Assembly (NCBI GenBank): GCA_013204155.1
Contig: JABMOK010000077.1
Location: 1 to 53,818, forward strand
Direction: 5' to 3'
DNA: 53,818 nucleotides
Origin: Pseudohongiella sp.
GTDB taxonomy: Bacteria > Pseudomonadota > Gammaproteobacteria > Pseudomonadales > Pseudohongiellaceae
Shown here: positions 1 to 7,679 of the stretch, one piece after another
Numbering within the stretch: position 1 is the stretch's first letter
Layout: each line of letters begins with the position of its first letter
Position numbers and translations under genes: made by a program
The notes under the pieces: model-generated
The model's database searches: none
What the model was told of the DNA's origin: nothing
What the model saw: the letters and a program-made list of their open reading frames with translations, nothing else

Positions 1-58
1 CGTATGGCTAGTGAACGCATCGGATTTTATTCGATGATCTAAGGAACTCATTTTGTGA

Positions 59-979
59 TTAATCCTCCTGATTCTTCGAAGCATGACCACTTGAAGCAGC
101 CTGCAATTTATTCATCAAGTTGGTCAACTCTTTGAATACCGCATTATTCACCAGCGGCTGCAGTGCAGGATCTTCACGAATGTCTTCCAGATAACTGGCC
201 CGCCGGTTGAGCGCTTCGGCGAGAAAACGCAGCGCTTCATCAAACTGTTCCATGGCGGTATACGCACAGGCCAATTGATAAAAGGCATAGCTATTGTCGG
301 GGTCAATTTTGAGTGCTTGGTGACACAAATTAGCGGCCCACTGCGGCTCATTTAACTCTAGTACTGCATCGGCTTTATATGTCAGCGCCTCGCAATCTTC
401 ATGTCGAAGCTCCAAAATTTCGTCATAGATACTAATTTTATTAGCAGGAAACGAGTCTTGTTGTGCGCGCAACCAAAGTGATTGAATTTCCTGTGTTCCC
501 TCGATCTCTTCTCGATTTTCTTCAATATGCTGGGTTTTTTGTTGCAATTGATTTTCGATCATGGCTAAACGTTTTTCATATTCATCGATCAATTTGGAGA
601 TGTTTTCGTCCACGAGGGAATGAGCGCGCTCCTTAATATCCCTCATTGATGTCCAGCCGACCAACACTAATACGGACGTTGCCGCCGCAATCATGTAGAA
701 AAAATAGGTCACTGTATCCGTAGCATAGCTGACCGCGCGATCGACCGATCGATGCTCCCGGTCAACAATCTGCTGGATCATCTCTTGTTTCGTTTGCGCT
801 TGATCGATACGAAGCTGCTTGAGCTCATCCAGCACATAGCGCTCGACAAATGGCGAGTACAGAGGGCTTTCTAATAACGCAACTGCGCTCTGTGCTTTTT
901 CTTCATCCTCGTTTTGAGCAAATGAAGGCGCAGATAAAACGCAAGAGAGCAAAATAGCCATTGTTAAGAGGCGAGACAT
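59..979 (-). CDS. TPR-repeat membrane protein, exported N-terminus
   Basis: The 306-residue product begins with a signal-like hydrophobic stretch (about residues 4-21, ending SFAQ). A second hydrophobic segment at about 92-109 looks like a true transmembrane helix. It is followed by a charged, Glu/Gln-rich coiled-coil stretch (112-160) and two or three tetratricopeptide repeats (185-260, for example YAFYQLACAYTAMEQFDEAL). TPRs bind protein partners, so a scaffold role in the envelope is likely, but no specific function is visible. The ATG lies inside the last codons of the aspartokinase reading frame that continues past the amber codon (16-base overlap). The gene therefore seems to be the last member of the ectoine transcription unit. 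Whether it has anything to do with osmoadaptation is unknown. Confidence 0.75.
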   Translation of the reverse strand: MSRLLTMAILLSCVLSAPSFAQNEDEEKAQSAVALLESPLYSPFVERYVLDELKQLRIDQAQTKQEMIQQIVDREHRSVDRAVSYATDTVTYFFYMIAAATSVLVLVGWTSMRDIKERAHSLVDENISKLIDEYEKRLAMIENQLQQKTQHIEENREEIEGTQEIQSLWLRAQQDSFPANKISIYDEILELRHEDCEALTYKADAVLELNEPQWAANLCHQALKIDPDNSYAFYQLACAYTAMEQFDEALRFLAEALNRRASYLEDIREDPALQPLVNNAVFKELTNLMNKLQAASSGHASKNQED

Positions 980-1149
980 ATAGCCCTCCCATGGTCGTGC
1001 ACCTCAACTAATGCTGCATGCAGACTCTTGATCGTTACATCGTAATCCGACTCACTGACGATAAACTGCATCTCAACTTGACGCATCGATTGATGCACCG
1101 CCAGCACACAGATATTATTGTTGGCAACGGCCTGCACCGCTTTAGCCTA
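964..1149 (-). pseudogene. ask: C-terminal ACT portion of ask, cut off by in-frame TAG
   Basis: Reading on in frame past the TAG at 1147-1149 gives 60 more codons and a TAA at 964-966, with no further stop and no frameshift. They encode the typical end of Ask_Ect, including VLAVHQSMRQVEMQF and ALVEVHDHGRAIC. Counting the amber as one residue, the full product would be 478 residues, the expected family length. The final codons overlap the start of the TPR gene, as expected for an originally continuous operon. The tail shows no decay, so the amber is either very recent, suppressed or read through, or a base-calling error. Confidence 0.8.
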
Positions 1150-2400
1150 AATACCGGGTATCTGCATATCACTACCAATGGCAGACACGATAGCCACCTT
1201 TTGCTGATTGAGTTCTGCTTCTGGAAAGCGCTCTGCAATGGCAGCCTTAATGCGTTTTACTGTTTTTAAGTTAGTGGCTAAAAAATGCGTTAACGTATTG
1301 GCGTTAATGTCTTTGGAAATAATATGGGCTTTGAAGCGCTTGATGATCGCCAGCACATCGGCATCATAGTCATGAAAGCTACCGGCCATATCCTGGTCAA
1401 ATAGCTCCAGTGCATAGACGCCTTTACAGCCAGCAATAATTTCCACGCAAGGAGAACTACTCACATAGTCACCGGTGATCAGTGTTCCTGTATGCTCTGG
1501 CTCAAAGGTGTTTTTAACACGTAGAGGAATATTGTTTTTTCTCAAGCCTTTGGCTGCTTTGGGGTGAATGGCTTCCATCCCGAGGTTGGCGAGCTGATCC
1601 GCGACGTCGTAGTTGGTTCTGCCAATGGGCACCGCATTTTTTTCACCGACCAGACGCGGGTCTGCACTGCTGAGGTGAAATTCTTTATGAATAATGGCTT
1701 CCTTGGCTTGTGTTAAGACCGCCAAACGACTGAATGTCATCTCGCTATAACCACGATCGAACGAAGTCATCAAGCCGACATCGCTATGGGCGTAACCGGT
1801 AACAATAGGAAGCTGCTTGTTGAGATCAAGCTTGGCAAAGGCTTCTCGAATGCGTTCATCCAGTGATATATGCTTACTGGTACGCCACCCTGTCAGGTCT
1901 ACAAAGCAAGCATTAACACCATCTCGTTGCAACAGCTTAGCTGTGTTCCACGCACTATGAGCTTCACCGATGCTAGCCAGCATCTCTCTGACCGTTCCCA
2001 AGTGAGCCTCCAGCGCAAAGTGCCCATGTTGACAAAGGCTCTGCAAATTCAACAAACATTGCCTGGCGACCTCCATCCGTTCATCCAGAAAACTGTTCGC
2101 CTGCTGAAGTAGTTCACCATCGCCAAACAAACGCTGATTAATATTGCGTAACTCGACCGTCAGCGCTGCAAACTTCTCTGACCAGCTATGATCCTCCATA
2201 CCACTGGCAAACAAACCATAAACACCGAGCTGACCGCTTTTTTTATGCTCCAATAGCTGATCCGTAATACCACCATAAGCCGAAACTACGAACACACGCT
2301 GGTAGAGATCTTTTTCTCCACCCCTAATGATAATGTTGTCTCGAACCGACGAGTAATCAATCATCGATGTACCGCCAATTTTTTCAATCGTATGCATCAT
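1147..2400 (-). CDS. ask: Ectoine-type aspartokinase, ended early by an amber codon
   Basis: Aspartokinase phosphorylates aspartate, the first step towards aspartate semialdehyde, the precursor of ectoine. The N-terminal nucleotide-binding motif KIGGTSM (residues 7-13) and the sequence FVVSAYGGITDQLLEHK are those of the specialised Ask_Ect isoenzyme found in ectoine operons. The kinase domain and the first ACT domain are complete. The frame stops with TAG after GSDMQIPGI, residue 417, in the second ACT domain. The family is normally about 475-480 residues, and the missing part is present downstream in the same frame (see the next entry). The ACT region controls feedback and dimer assembly, so the short product may be unstable or deregulated. 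The start could be either of two adjacent ATGs, with GGA close upstream. It is the sixth gene of the ect operon. Confidence 0.85.
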   Translation of the reverse strand: MMHTIEKIGGTSMIDYSSVRDNIIIRGGEKDLYQRVFVVSAYGGITDQLLEHKKSGQLGVYGLFASGMEDHSWSEKFAALTVELRNINQRLFGDGELLQQANSFLDERMEVARQCLLNLQSLCQHGHFALEAHLGTVREMLASIGEAHSAWNTAKLLQRDGVNACFVDLTGWRTSKHISLDERIREAFAKLDLNKQLPIVTGYAHSDVGLMTSFDRGYSEMTFSRLAVLTQAKEAIIHKEFHLSSADPRLVGEKNAVPIGRTNYDVADQLANLGMEAIHPKAAKGLRKNNIPLRVKNTFEPEHTGTLITGDYVSSSPCVEIIAGCKGVYALELFDQDMAGSFHDYDADVLAIIKRFKAHIISKDINANTLTHFLATNLKTVKRIKAAIAERFPEAELNQQKVAIVSAIGSDMQIPGI

Positions 2401-2418
2401 TTTCCGTTAGTCCTGTAT

Positions 2419-2760
2419 CTAATCTTTGCTGCTCTCGGCACAAGCTATACACAAACGGGTCCTAAGAACGGCTTTTAGCCGGCCAATGGGAATATCGCAG
2501 GCGCATCGAACACACACCCCGGCATCATCGGTCTGCATCCATGACAAACTCTTTGTTAGCTGTGCAAGCTCCAGTTTGTGTGCTGACAGAATTTTTTCGT
2601 CAACGGATGTATTGATCGTCAAATCGAGAGAGGCAGCGGCATCACCCGCCTGGCTTCGCCTCCTATCGGATATGGAGAGGCTATCAGATAATGTACTTTT
2701 CAATAAACTGATACGCTTTTCTATTAGCGCGACAAGCTGAATGTGATCGGCTTCAAGCAT
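2419..2760 (-). CDS. Small DksA/TraR-type C4 zinc-finger protein
   Basis: This is a 113-residue protein. Its C-terminal half holds CVRC and CIAC pairs 17 residues apart (CVRCACDIPIGRLKAVLRTR, then LCIAC), the zinc finger of the DksA/TraR family. The N-terminal half is helical and charged, as in DksA, where the coiled coil enters the RNA polymerase secondary channel. It is shorter than DksA (about 150 residues) and nearer to the TraR/YbiI-type small members, so a role on RNA polymerase is inferred from the family only. The start overlaps the end of ectD by 8 bases and ask begins 18 bases downstream, so it is translated as part of the ectoine operon. A gene of this type between ectD and ask is unusual. 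Confidence 0.75.
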   Translation of the reverse strand: MLEADHIQLVALIEKRISLLKSTLSDSLSISDRRRSQAGDAAASLDLTINTSVDEKILSAHKLELAQLTKSLSWMQTDDAGVCVRCACDIPIGRLKAVLRTRLCIACAESSKD

Positions 2761-3712
2761 TTAATTTTTCCCCATGTGATCGCGGGACGAGATGAATGCT
2801 TTCTCTCGAACAAATATATTCCGGTCTAGGTGCTTGAGCGCAAAATGGATTGACTACCTTATTGCTTAACGCGTTATAAACGAAAAAAACATTAGATCTT
2901 GGAAACGGCGTAATATTTCCGTTAGAACCGTGCATGACATTGCAGTCAAACACAATAACACTGCCGGGCTTCCCTATGGCTGACACAATACCACCCTGAG
3001 CGGCTAAGGTTTTCAGACAGGCATCAGAAGGCACTCCGTGCTCTTGCTTTTTTAGCGAGGCGAGGTAGTGCTTCTCCGGCGTTTCTCCCACACACACAAC
3101 ATACTTTTTATGTGATCCGGGAATCAGCATCAAGGAGCCGTTGCAGTCGAAATTTTCCGTTAAGGTGATCGACATACTGAGGGCGCGCATGCGAGGCATC
3201 CCATCTTCTACATGCCAGGTCTCAAAATCAGAATGCCAATAAAATTCCTTCCCCCTGAATCCCGGTTTATAGTTCAGTCGGGACTGATGGATATAAACTT
3301 CATCGTCGAGTAGATATCGCGCAAGGTCAGCCAGGCGCTCGTCGACTGCAAGCGCCTTAAAAAGCGGATTGCTTTCATGCACACGGAAGATTGAACGCAG
3401 ATCATTACTGTTCGGTTCGTTAACGACCTCATCAAATTTCTGAATCTTCGAGTCAGTTCTGAGGCATTCAAGCTCCTGTTGGAACGTAGCTACCTCATCG
3501 GGGCTAAACACGCCATCCAGCACAACAAACCCCTGCTCGTTATAGGTATCGATAAGGGACCGATCAAGCGGAGAGGGTTGTTCTTTAGAGGCATAAACAA
3601 TGGGATCCTGCCTATCAATTAGTTTGGCATTATTTTCATTTCTTGATGCGTATACATCAACTTCGCTTGCGACCAAGTCATCCAGGGCCGGCTCAAATAT
3701 CAATTCACTCAT
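2753..3712 (-). CDS. ectD: Ectoine 5-hydroxylase
   Basis: A Fe(II)- and 2-oxoglutarate-dependent dioxygenase of the PhyH superfamily that converts ectoine into 5-hydroxyectoine in the cytoplasm. The iron ligands are visible as H160 and D162 in FYWHSDFETWHVEDG and the distal H261 in CNVMHGSNGN. R272 (TPFPRSN) is placed to bind 2-oxoglutarate. The EctD hallmarks FRVHESNP and QSRLNYKPGFRGKEF are present. At 319 residues it is close to family length (about 300). It follows ectC after 11 bases and overlaps the zinc-finger gene by 8. Its presence means the organism can make both ectoine and hydroxyectoine. Confidence 0.96.
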   Translation of the reverse strand: MSELIFEPALDDLVASEVDVYASRNENNAKLIDRQDPIVYASKEQPSPLDRSLIDTYNEQGFVVLDGVFSPDEVATFQQELECLRTDSKIQKFDEVVNEPNSNDLRSIFRVHESNPLFKALAVDERLADLARYLLDDEVYIHQSRLNYKPGFRGKEFYWHSDFETWHVEDGMPRMRALSMSITLTENFDCNGSLMLIPGSHKKYVVCVGETPEKHYLASLKKQEHGVPSDACLKTLAAQGGIVSAIGKPGSVIVFDCNVMHGSNGNITPFPRSNVFFVYNALSNKVVNPFCAQAPRPEYICSRESIHLVPRSHGEKLNA

Positions 3713-3723
3713 AATGTTAATCT

Positions 3724-4128
3724 TTACTCCTTGATGGCTTCCGCCTCCAAGGCATAAGCACCTTCGATGTTATGTACCTCTTTTCCGTTGAGCGGTGGAT
3801 TAAAAGTACAGGCCAAGGTCATTTCTTCAAAAGCGCGCAAACTGTGCTTGTCGTGTTTGTTAAGGATATAAATAGTCCCTGGTTCTATAGGATATTTCTT
3901 CCCGTCAGCTAACGTTTCCACTTCACCTTCCCCCGACATGCAGTACACCGACTCAAGATGATTTTGGTAATGCATCTGAAAGTCAGCCCCTTTGTAGATG
4001 GTGGTGATATGAAAGGAAAATCCCATCTGATCGTCTTTCAACAAGAGCCGTGTACTTTCCCAGTTACCGTCCGGGGAAACGATTCTTCGATTGGATTGCT
4101 TGGCATCTGATAAATTTCTTACGATCAT
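3724..4128 (-). CDS. ectC: L-ectoine synthase
   Basis: A cupin-fold cyclase that closes N-gamma-acetyl-diaminobutyrate to ectoine, the last step of ectoine synthesis. The 134-residue length is normal. The start MIVRNL, the segment [20 protein letters not shown] and the metal/substrate pocket region [14 protein letters not shown] are characteristic of the family. It lies 77 bases downstream of ectB and 11 bases upstream of ectD. The ectB-ectC gap is AT-rich and shows no convincing promoter, so co-transcription from the ectA side is likely. Confidence 0.97.
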   Translation of the reverse strand: MIVRNLSDAKQSNRRIVSPDGNWESTRLLLKDDQMGFSFHITTIYKGADFQMHYQNHLESVYCMSGEGEVETLADGKKYPIEPGTIYILNKHDKHSLRAFEEMTLACTFNPPLNGKEVHNIEGAYALEAEAIKE

Positions 4129-4205
4129 AAAACAGCCTAATTTCTCAAGTTTTTAGTTCAACAAGTATTGTTTGCTTATTTCTCCATGGTGACTAAGCCC
4201 TGGAT

Positions 4206-5501
4206 TTAGGCGGCATCGAAATACACTTTCTCTTCGGGGATTCCGTCTGCTTTTGCACATACTTCCCGAATGGCGGTTTCAACGATATCAATGCCTTTTT
4301 TTAGATTGTCGTCACTAATGATTAATGGACAGAGAAACTTTACGACTTGATCGTCGGCACCACTGGTTTCAATGATGAGCCCTTTTTTAAAGGCGTTACT
4401 GGTAATTTTCCCTGCGATATCTCCATTGACACAATTAATACCTTGAAACATGCCGCGCCCTTTGGCGGTAAAGTTGCCTTCACCGTATTGGCTAACAATG
4501 CTTTCAAGTCGCTCAGAGACATACCGACCTTTTCGTTTTACTTCATCGGAGAACTGGTTGTCAGACCAGTAATTGTCGATGGCGGCTTTGGCAGTCACAA
4601 AAGCCAAATTGTTGCCTCGGAAAGTTCCGTTATGCTCGCCTGGTTTCCATTGATCCAGCTCCGGCTTCATTAGCACCACAGAAAAAGGCAGGCCGTAGCC
4701 ACCTAGGGATTTGGATAGGGTAATAATGTCCGGCTCAATGCCCGCTTCTTCAAAACTGAAATAATCACCGGTGCGTCCGCAACCAGCCTGGATGTCATCC
4801 ACAATGAGTAATAAACCGTGTTTTCTACATATAGCTTGCAGATTTTGCAGCCATTCAACACTGGCAACATTAATACCGCCTTCCCCCTGAACGGTTTCCA
4901 CAATCACGGCAGCGGGCGAGTTGATACCGCTACTGGAGTCAGACAACACCTTATCCAGATATTCGGTGGTATCTATGTTCTCACCCAAATAGCCGTCATA
5001 GGGCATACGGTGCGTACCGACCAAGCCTACACCCGCCGCATCTCGATGATGAGAATTTCCTGTTGCCGCCAATGAGCCCAAACTCACCCCATGAAAGCCA
5101 TTGGTAAAGGTGACGATGTTTTGCTGGCCAGTCACATTGCGCGCGAGTTTCATCGCCGCCTCTACCGCATTGGTCCCCGTAGGCCCGGTGAACTGCACCA
5201 CATACTCCATGTTACGAGGCTTTAATATTTTTTCATTAAACGTCTGTAAGAATTCGCCTTTCGCCTTAGTGTGCAGATCCAAACCATGTGTGATGCCATC
5301 GTTTTGGATGTAATCGAGTAATACTTCTTTAAACAGCGGGTTGTTATGACCGTAATTCAGGGTTCCGGCTCCGGCCAGAAAATCCAAATACTGATTACCG
5401 TCTTCGTCCCACATAAACTCGCCTTTGGCGCGATTAAAAATGCGAGGAAATGCGCGGGCATAACTCTGTACTTCGGATTCAATTTCATCAAATATTTTCA
5501 T
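4206..5501 (-). CDS. ectB: L-2,4-diaminobutyrate aminotransferase
   Basis: A class III PLP-dependent transaminase that moves an amino group from glutamate to aspartate semialdehyde, making diaminobutyrate, the first committed step to ectoine. Visible features are the PLP-binding GPTGTNAVEAAMKLAR (about 106-121), the DD pair in LLIVDDIQAGCGRTGDYFSF, and Schiff-base lysine K264 in ITLSKSLGGYGLPFSVV. HNGTFRGNNLAF follows. The 431 residues match the family length. It is the second gene of the operon, 20 bases after ectA. Confidence 0.97.
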   Translation of the reverse strand: MKIFDEIESEVQSYARAFPRIFNRAKGEFMWDEDGNQYLDFLAGAGTLNYGHNNPLFKEVLLDYIQNDGITHGLDLHTKAKGEFLQTFNEKILKPRNMEYVVQFTGPTGTNAVEAAMKLARNVTGQQNIVTFTNGFHGVSLGSLAATGNSHHRDAAGVGLVGTHRMPYDGYLGENIDTTEYLDKVLSDSSSGINSPAAVIVETVQGEGGINVASVEWLQNLQAICRKHGLLLIVDDIQAGCGRTGDYFSFEEAGIEPDIITLSKSLGGYGLPFSVVLMKPELDQWKPGEHNGTFRGNNLAFVTAKAAIDNYWSDNQFSDEVKRKGRYVSERLESIVSQYGEGNFTAKGRGMFQGINCVNGDIAGKITSNAFKKGLIIETSGADDQVVKFLCPLIISDDNLKKGIDIVETAIREVCAKADGIPEEKVYFDAA

Positions 5502-5521
5502 GCAGTTTCTCTTACTTGTAG

Positions 5522-6040
5522 TTAGCTAGGTGGATTGAAAGGCCCAATACGTACAAGCGCTTCAGTGTCGTGTTGCCCAGCAAAATGGACATTTTTATCC
5601 ATCCATTCTGCTGATTGGAAGTCTGCTGACAGCGCCTTCGCCAAGCTTCTAAACAAAGCCCAGGATGCCTGGTTGTCCTGGGTTATTGTGGTCTCCAAAT
5701 AAGCAATATCTGCGCAATGGGGGCGAGCAAGAATGTGAGTCAACATGCGGGATGCCAGCCCGCGCCCTCTGGCCTGCTCGGCGACGGCTACCTGCCAGAC
5801 AAACAAGGTGTCCTGACGCTCCGGTATGACATGTCCGGAGATAAACCCAACCATTTCTCCATTCATGTGGGCGGCGACCGAGGTATTGGCAAAGTGGCTG
5901 CACTGAAGGAGGTTGCAGTAGCTGGAATTGGTATCCAGCGGGGGGCAAGTCTCAATCAACTGAAACACAGACATACCGTCCTCAAGCGCTGGTAATCTAA
6001 GTTCAATACTTTCTAAACCTGGCAAAAAACCTCCATACAT
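5522..6040 (-). CDS. ectA: L-2,4-diaminobutyrate acetyltransferase
   Basis: A GNAT-fold enzyme that acetylates the gamma-amino group of diaminobutyrate using acetyl-CoA. The EctA signature PPLDTNSSYCNLLQCSHF and the acetyl-CoA loop EQARGRGLASRML are clear. The C-terminus carries ETTITQDNQASWALFRSLA as in other EctA proteins. It is the first gene of the ect operon. The ATG at 6038-6040 has no ribosome-binding site in front of it. A strong GGAGG lies at 6030-6034, inside the frame, so translation may begin slightly downstream at a TTG codon, or the mRNA may be nearly leaderless. The enzyme core is unaffected by the choice. Confidence 0.94.
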   Translation of the reverse strand: MYGGFLPGLESIELRLPALEDGMSVFQLIETCPPLDTNSSYCNLLQCSHFANTSVAAHMNGEMVGFISGHVIPERQDTLFVWQVAVAEQARGRGLASRMLTHILARPHCADIAYLETTITQDNQASWALFRSLAKALSADFQSAEWMDKNVHFAGQHDTEALVRIGPFNPPS

Positions 6041-6208
6041 GATGTTATTTATTAGTATTCTAAATAAATTATAGGGGATGAGATGCCCTGATAACCCAAT
6101 ATATATGCCTTAACTAGTATTATATGTAAAAAGGTAGGGTATATTCATAGAATACAAAGCATTGTACACTAAACAAAAATTAAATTCAGCCCAAACACGA
6201 AGCGCATA
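6041..6208 (-). promoter_or_regulatory. Probable ect operon promoter region
   Basis: AT-rich, non-coding stretch directly upstream of ectA. On the minus strand there are two TATAAT-like -10 hexamers, at 6068-6073 and 6119-6124. Neither has a good -35 at the proper distance; TTGGGT and TTATCA near 6090-6099 are the nearest candidates for the first. Osmotically controlled promoters often have poor -35 elements. The EctR-binding site should lie here, but no clear dyad was found. Confidence 0.35.
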
Positions 6209-6628
6209 TTGGCCGACAAGCAATGGATCAACTTCAAGGTGGGATCAGAAACGTATAGGCATTGTGCCGACATGAGCAAAGAAATCGCGTCACCGGCACC
6301 TGTGTCTGGATCACCCAGCGGCACAGAAAGCAGTCTCAATGTGCGGGGAATCGTGTCACCATCCTGTCGGGACGCGCTTTATTTGAGCGCGACGAAGCTA
6401 AAAGCACCGAGGAGGAAAGGGCAATTATTCTTGAGCCAGGCGCTAATCAGTTTGGTGCCAGCGTCGATTCTGTGGCTAACATCATCACCTTTCAGCTCGG
6501 TAATGTGGAATTGCCGGGCCAGAGGAATCAGCGCCAGCTCACTAAAGGGGGCGCTTCAGCTAGATGGTCAGCTGTATATCCCCAACGACTTTTTGAACTA
6601 TCGAGACAGCATCAATGAAAACAAGTGA
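6209..6628 (+). pseudogene. Decayed cheW-like coupling protein gene
   Basis: Read from a TTG at 6209, three consecutive pieces in two frames form one CheW-like chain. Piece one (to about 6349) runs from ADKQWINFKVGSETY to SSLNVRG. Piece two, in the +1-shifted frame (about 6346-6552), has NRVTILSGRALFE, then ERAIILEPGANQFGASVDSV and ANIITFQLGNVELPG. Piece three returns to the first frame with GALQLDGQLYIPNDF. The order NVRG, ILSGR, GxxVDSV and LDGQL is that of CheW, which links chemoreceptors to CheA. At least two frameshifts break it, so it is a relic. It overlaps the first codons of ectR, whose real start lies in its last bases. The neighbouring genes have no chemotaxis role, suggesting a remnant of an earlier gene arrangement. 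Confidence 0.55.
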
Positions 6629-7220
6629 TTCCCTTAGCACTCGAAATAGTTCGCTATATAATGCACCTACAGAATCTATATACAGAGAAGCGCACTTGAA
6701 CAGTATCGAAGAAGTATTAGTAGCACTGCGTCGTGTTATCAGAGCCACAGACCTCCACTCCAAACATCTGGCGAAGACGACGGGACTAACTACTCCTCAA
6801 ATTTTGCTATTGCAAACCATTCGAAATAAAGGCGAAGTTACCATCGGCGAGATCGCCAATGAAATGAGCCTTAGCCAGGCAACGGTGACCAGCATTTTAG
6901 ATCGGCTCGAAAAACGGGGGCTGGCATACCGTGAGCGCTCCAAGGAAGACAAGCGCAAGGTCCATGCACATCTCACAGATCAGGCTACCGAAACCTTAAA
7001 GCAAGCCCCTATCCCGTTGCAGGAGCACTTTACGCGGCAGTTTGGTGACCTACAAGAATGGGAGCAGACCATGATCATTTCGTCTCTGCAGAGGGTTGCC
7101 CAAATGATGGATGCTCAACATATCGACGCCTCGCCGGTATTGGATATTGGCATCCTGGATCGCCAGGACACGACTATCGATAAGCTTGATGCCTTTCAAG
7201 AGACGTCTGAAAAAAAGTAA
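6615..7220 (+). CDS. ectR: MarR-family regulator of the ectoine operon
   Basis: A 201-residue MarR-type winged-helix protein. The helix-turn-helix lies at about residues 75-105 (VTIGEIANEMSLSQATVTSI) and the wing RLEKRGLAYRERSKEDKRKV follows. It is transcribed divergently from ectA. In methylotrophs and other proteobacteria, the MarR protein EctR in this position represses the ect promoter and its own, being relieved at high osmolarity. The long N-terminal extension (about 35 residues before SIEEVLVALRRVIRATD) makes the start uncertain; a downstream start is possible because the first codons sit on the old cheW-like sequence. Function is inferred from position and family. Confidence 0.85.
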   Translation: MKTSDSLSTRNSSLYNAPTESIYREAHLNSIEEVLVALRRVIRATDLHSKHLAKTTGLTTPQILLLQTIRNKGEVTIGEIANEMSLSQATVTSILDRLEKRGLAYRERSKEDKRKVHAHLTDQATETLKQAPIPLQEHFTRQFGDLQEWEQTMIISSLQRVAQMMDAQHIDASPVLDIGILDRQDTTIDKLDAFQETSEKK

Positions 7221-7417
7221 AGGCTTTTCGTCCTTATGCGCTTAAACTCATCCTAAGATGAGTACAGGAAAGATTAAAGTTCTCTCCTGAACAGTTTACA
7301 TCCTGCCTCAAATCCATTGTTAACAGGCTTACTTTTAACAACTTCGAGCCGCAGAGGACTAACCCGGGCTGAGCGGCGCTTGTTAGACTTGAAATAAACC
7401 AGGGAATTGAAATTACT

Positions 7418-7525
7418 ATGTGGAAAAAAGTGTGGGCCAATAAAATGATAGCGATCACGGTAATCATGACTGTCACTATCGTCCCCATACTTCTTTTGCT
7501 TTGGTGGTTTATGTCGACTCTGTAA
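7418..7525 (+). CDS. Possible 35-residue single-span membrane peptide
   Basis: A short frame starts with ATG at 7418, preceded by AGGGAA 11 bases upstream, and ends with TAA. The product starts MWKKVWANK and continues with one hydrophobic helix of about 22 residues (MIAITVIMTVTIVPILLLLW). This is a positive-inside single-span topology. It lies about 200 bases after ectR on the same strand. A longer frame exists on the other strand over the same bases, but it lacks a visible ribosome-binding site. Not recognised; it could be a small regulatory membrane protein or a chance frame. Confidence 0.4.
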   Translation: MWKKVWANKMIAITVIMTVTIVPILLLLWWFMSTL

Positions 7526-7679
7526 AATGCAGAGACGCCATCAAAGAGTAGGAGCCTGCTCATTCGATGAATTCATTGATCGCCAGCCTGGCGCTAGCGA
7601 CCAACTTCAGGTTGAAATATTTTGCCGTACAAAAACGGGGTCCGTTCCTGTTCTCCCTGATTGCAGCATAGTGGGTTCT

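Noticed and set aside
1035..1238. 67-residue minus-strand frame over the end of ask
   Set aside because: It is the shifted frame of the ask tail. The true frame through the amber codon gives the conserved ACT residues.
6262..6618. 118-residue plus-strand frame as a separate gene
   Set aside because: Its middle continues the broken cheW-like chain. The first 28 residues and the end are out of frame with it, so it is one piece of a pseudogene.
7234..7563. 109-residue minus-strand frame between ectR and the radical SAM gene
   Set aside because: No ribosome-binding site or recognisable domain. Its hydrophobic part is the reverse of the 35-residue plus-strand frame, which has a better start.
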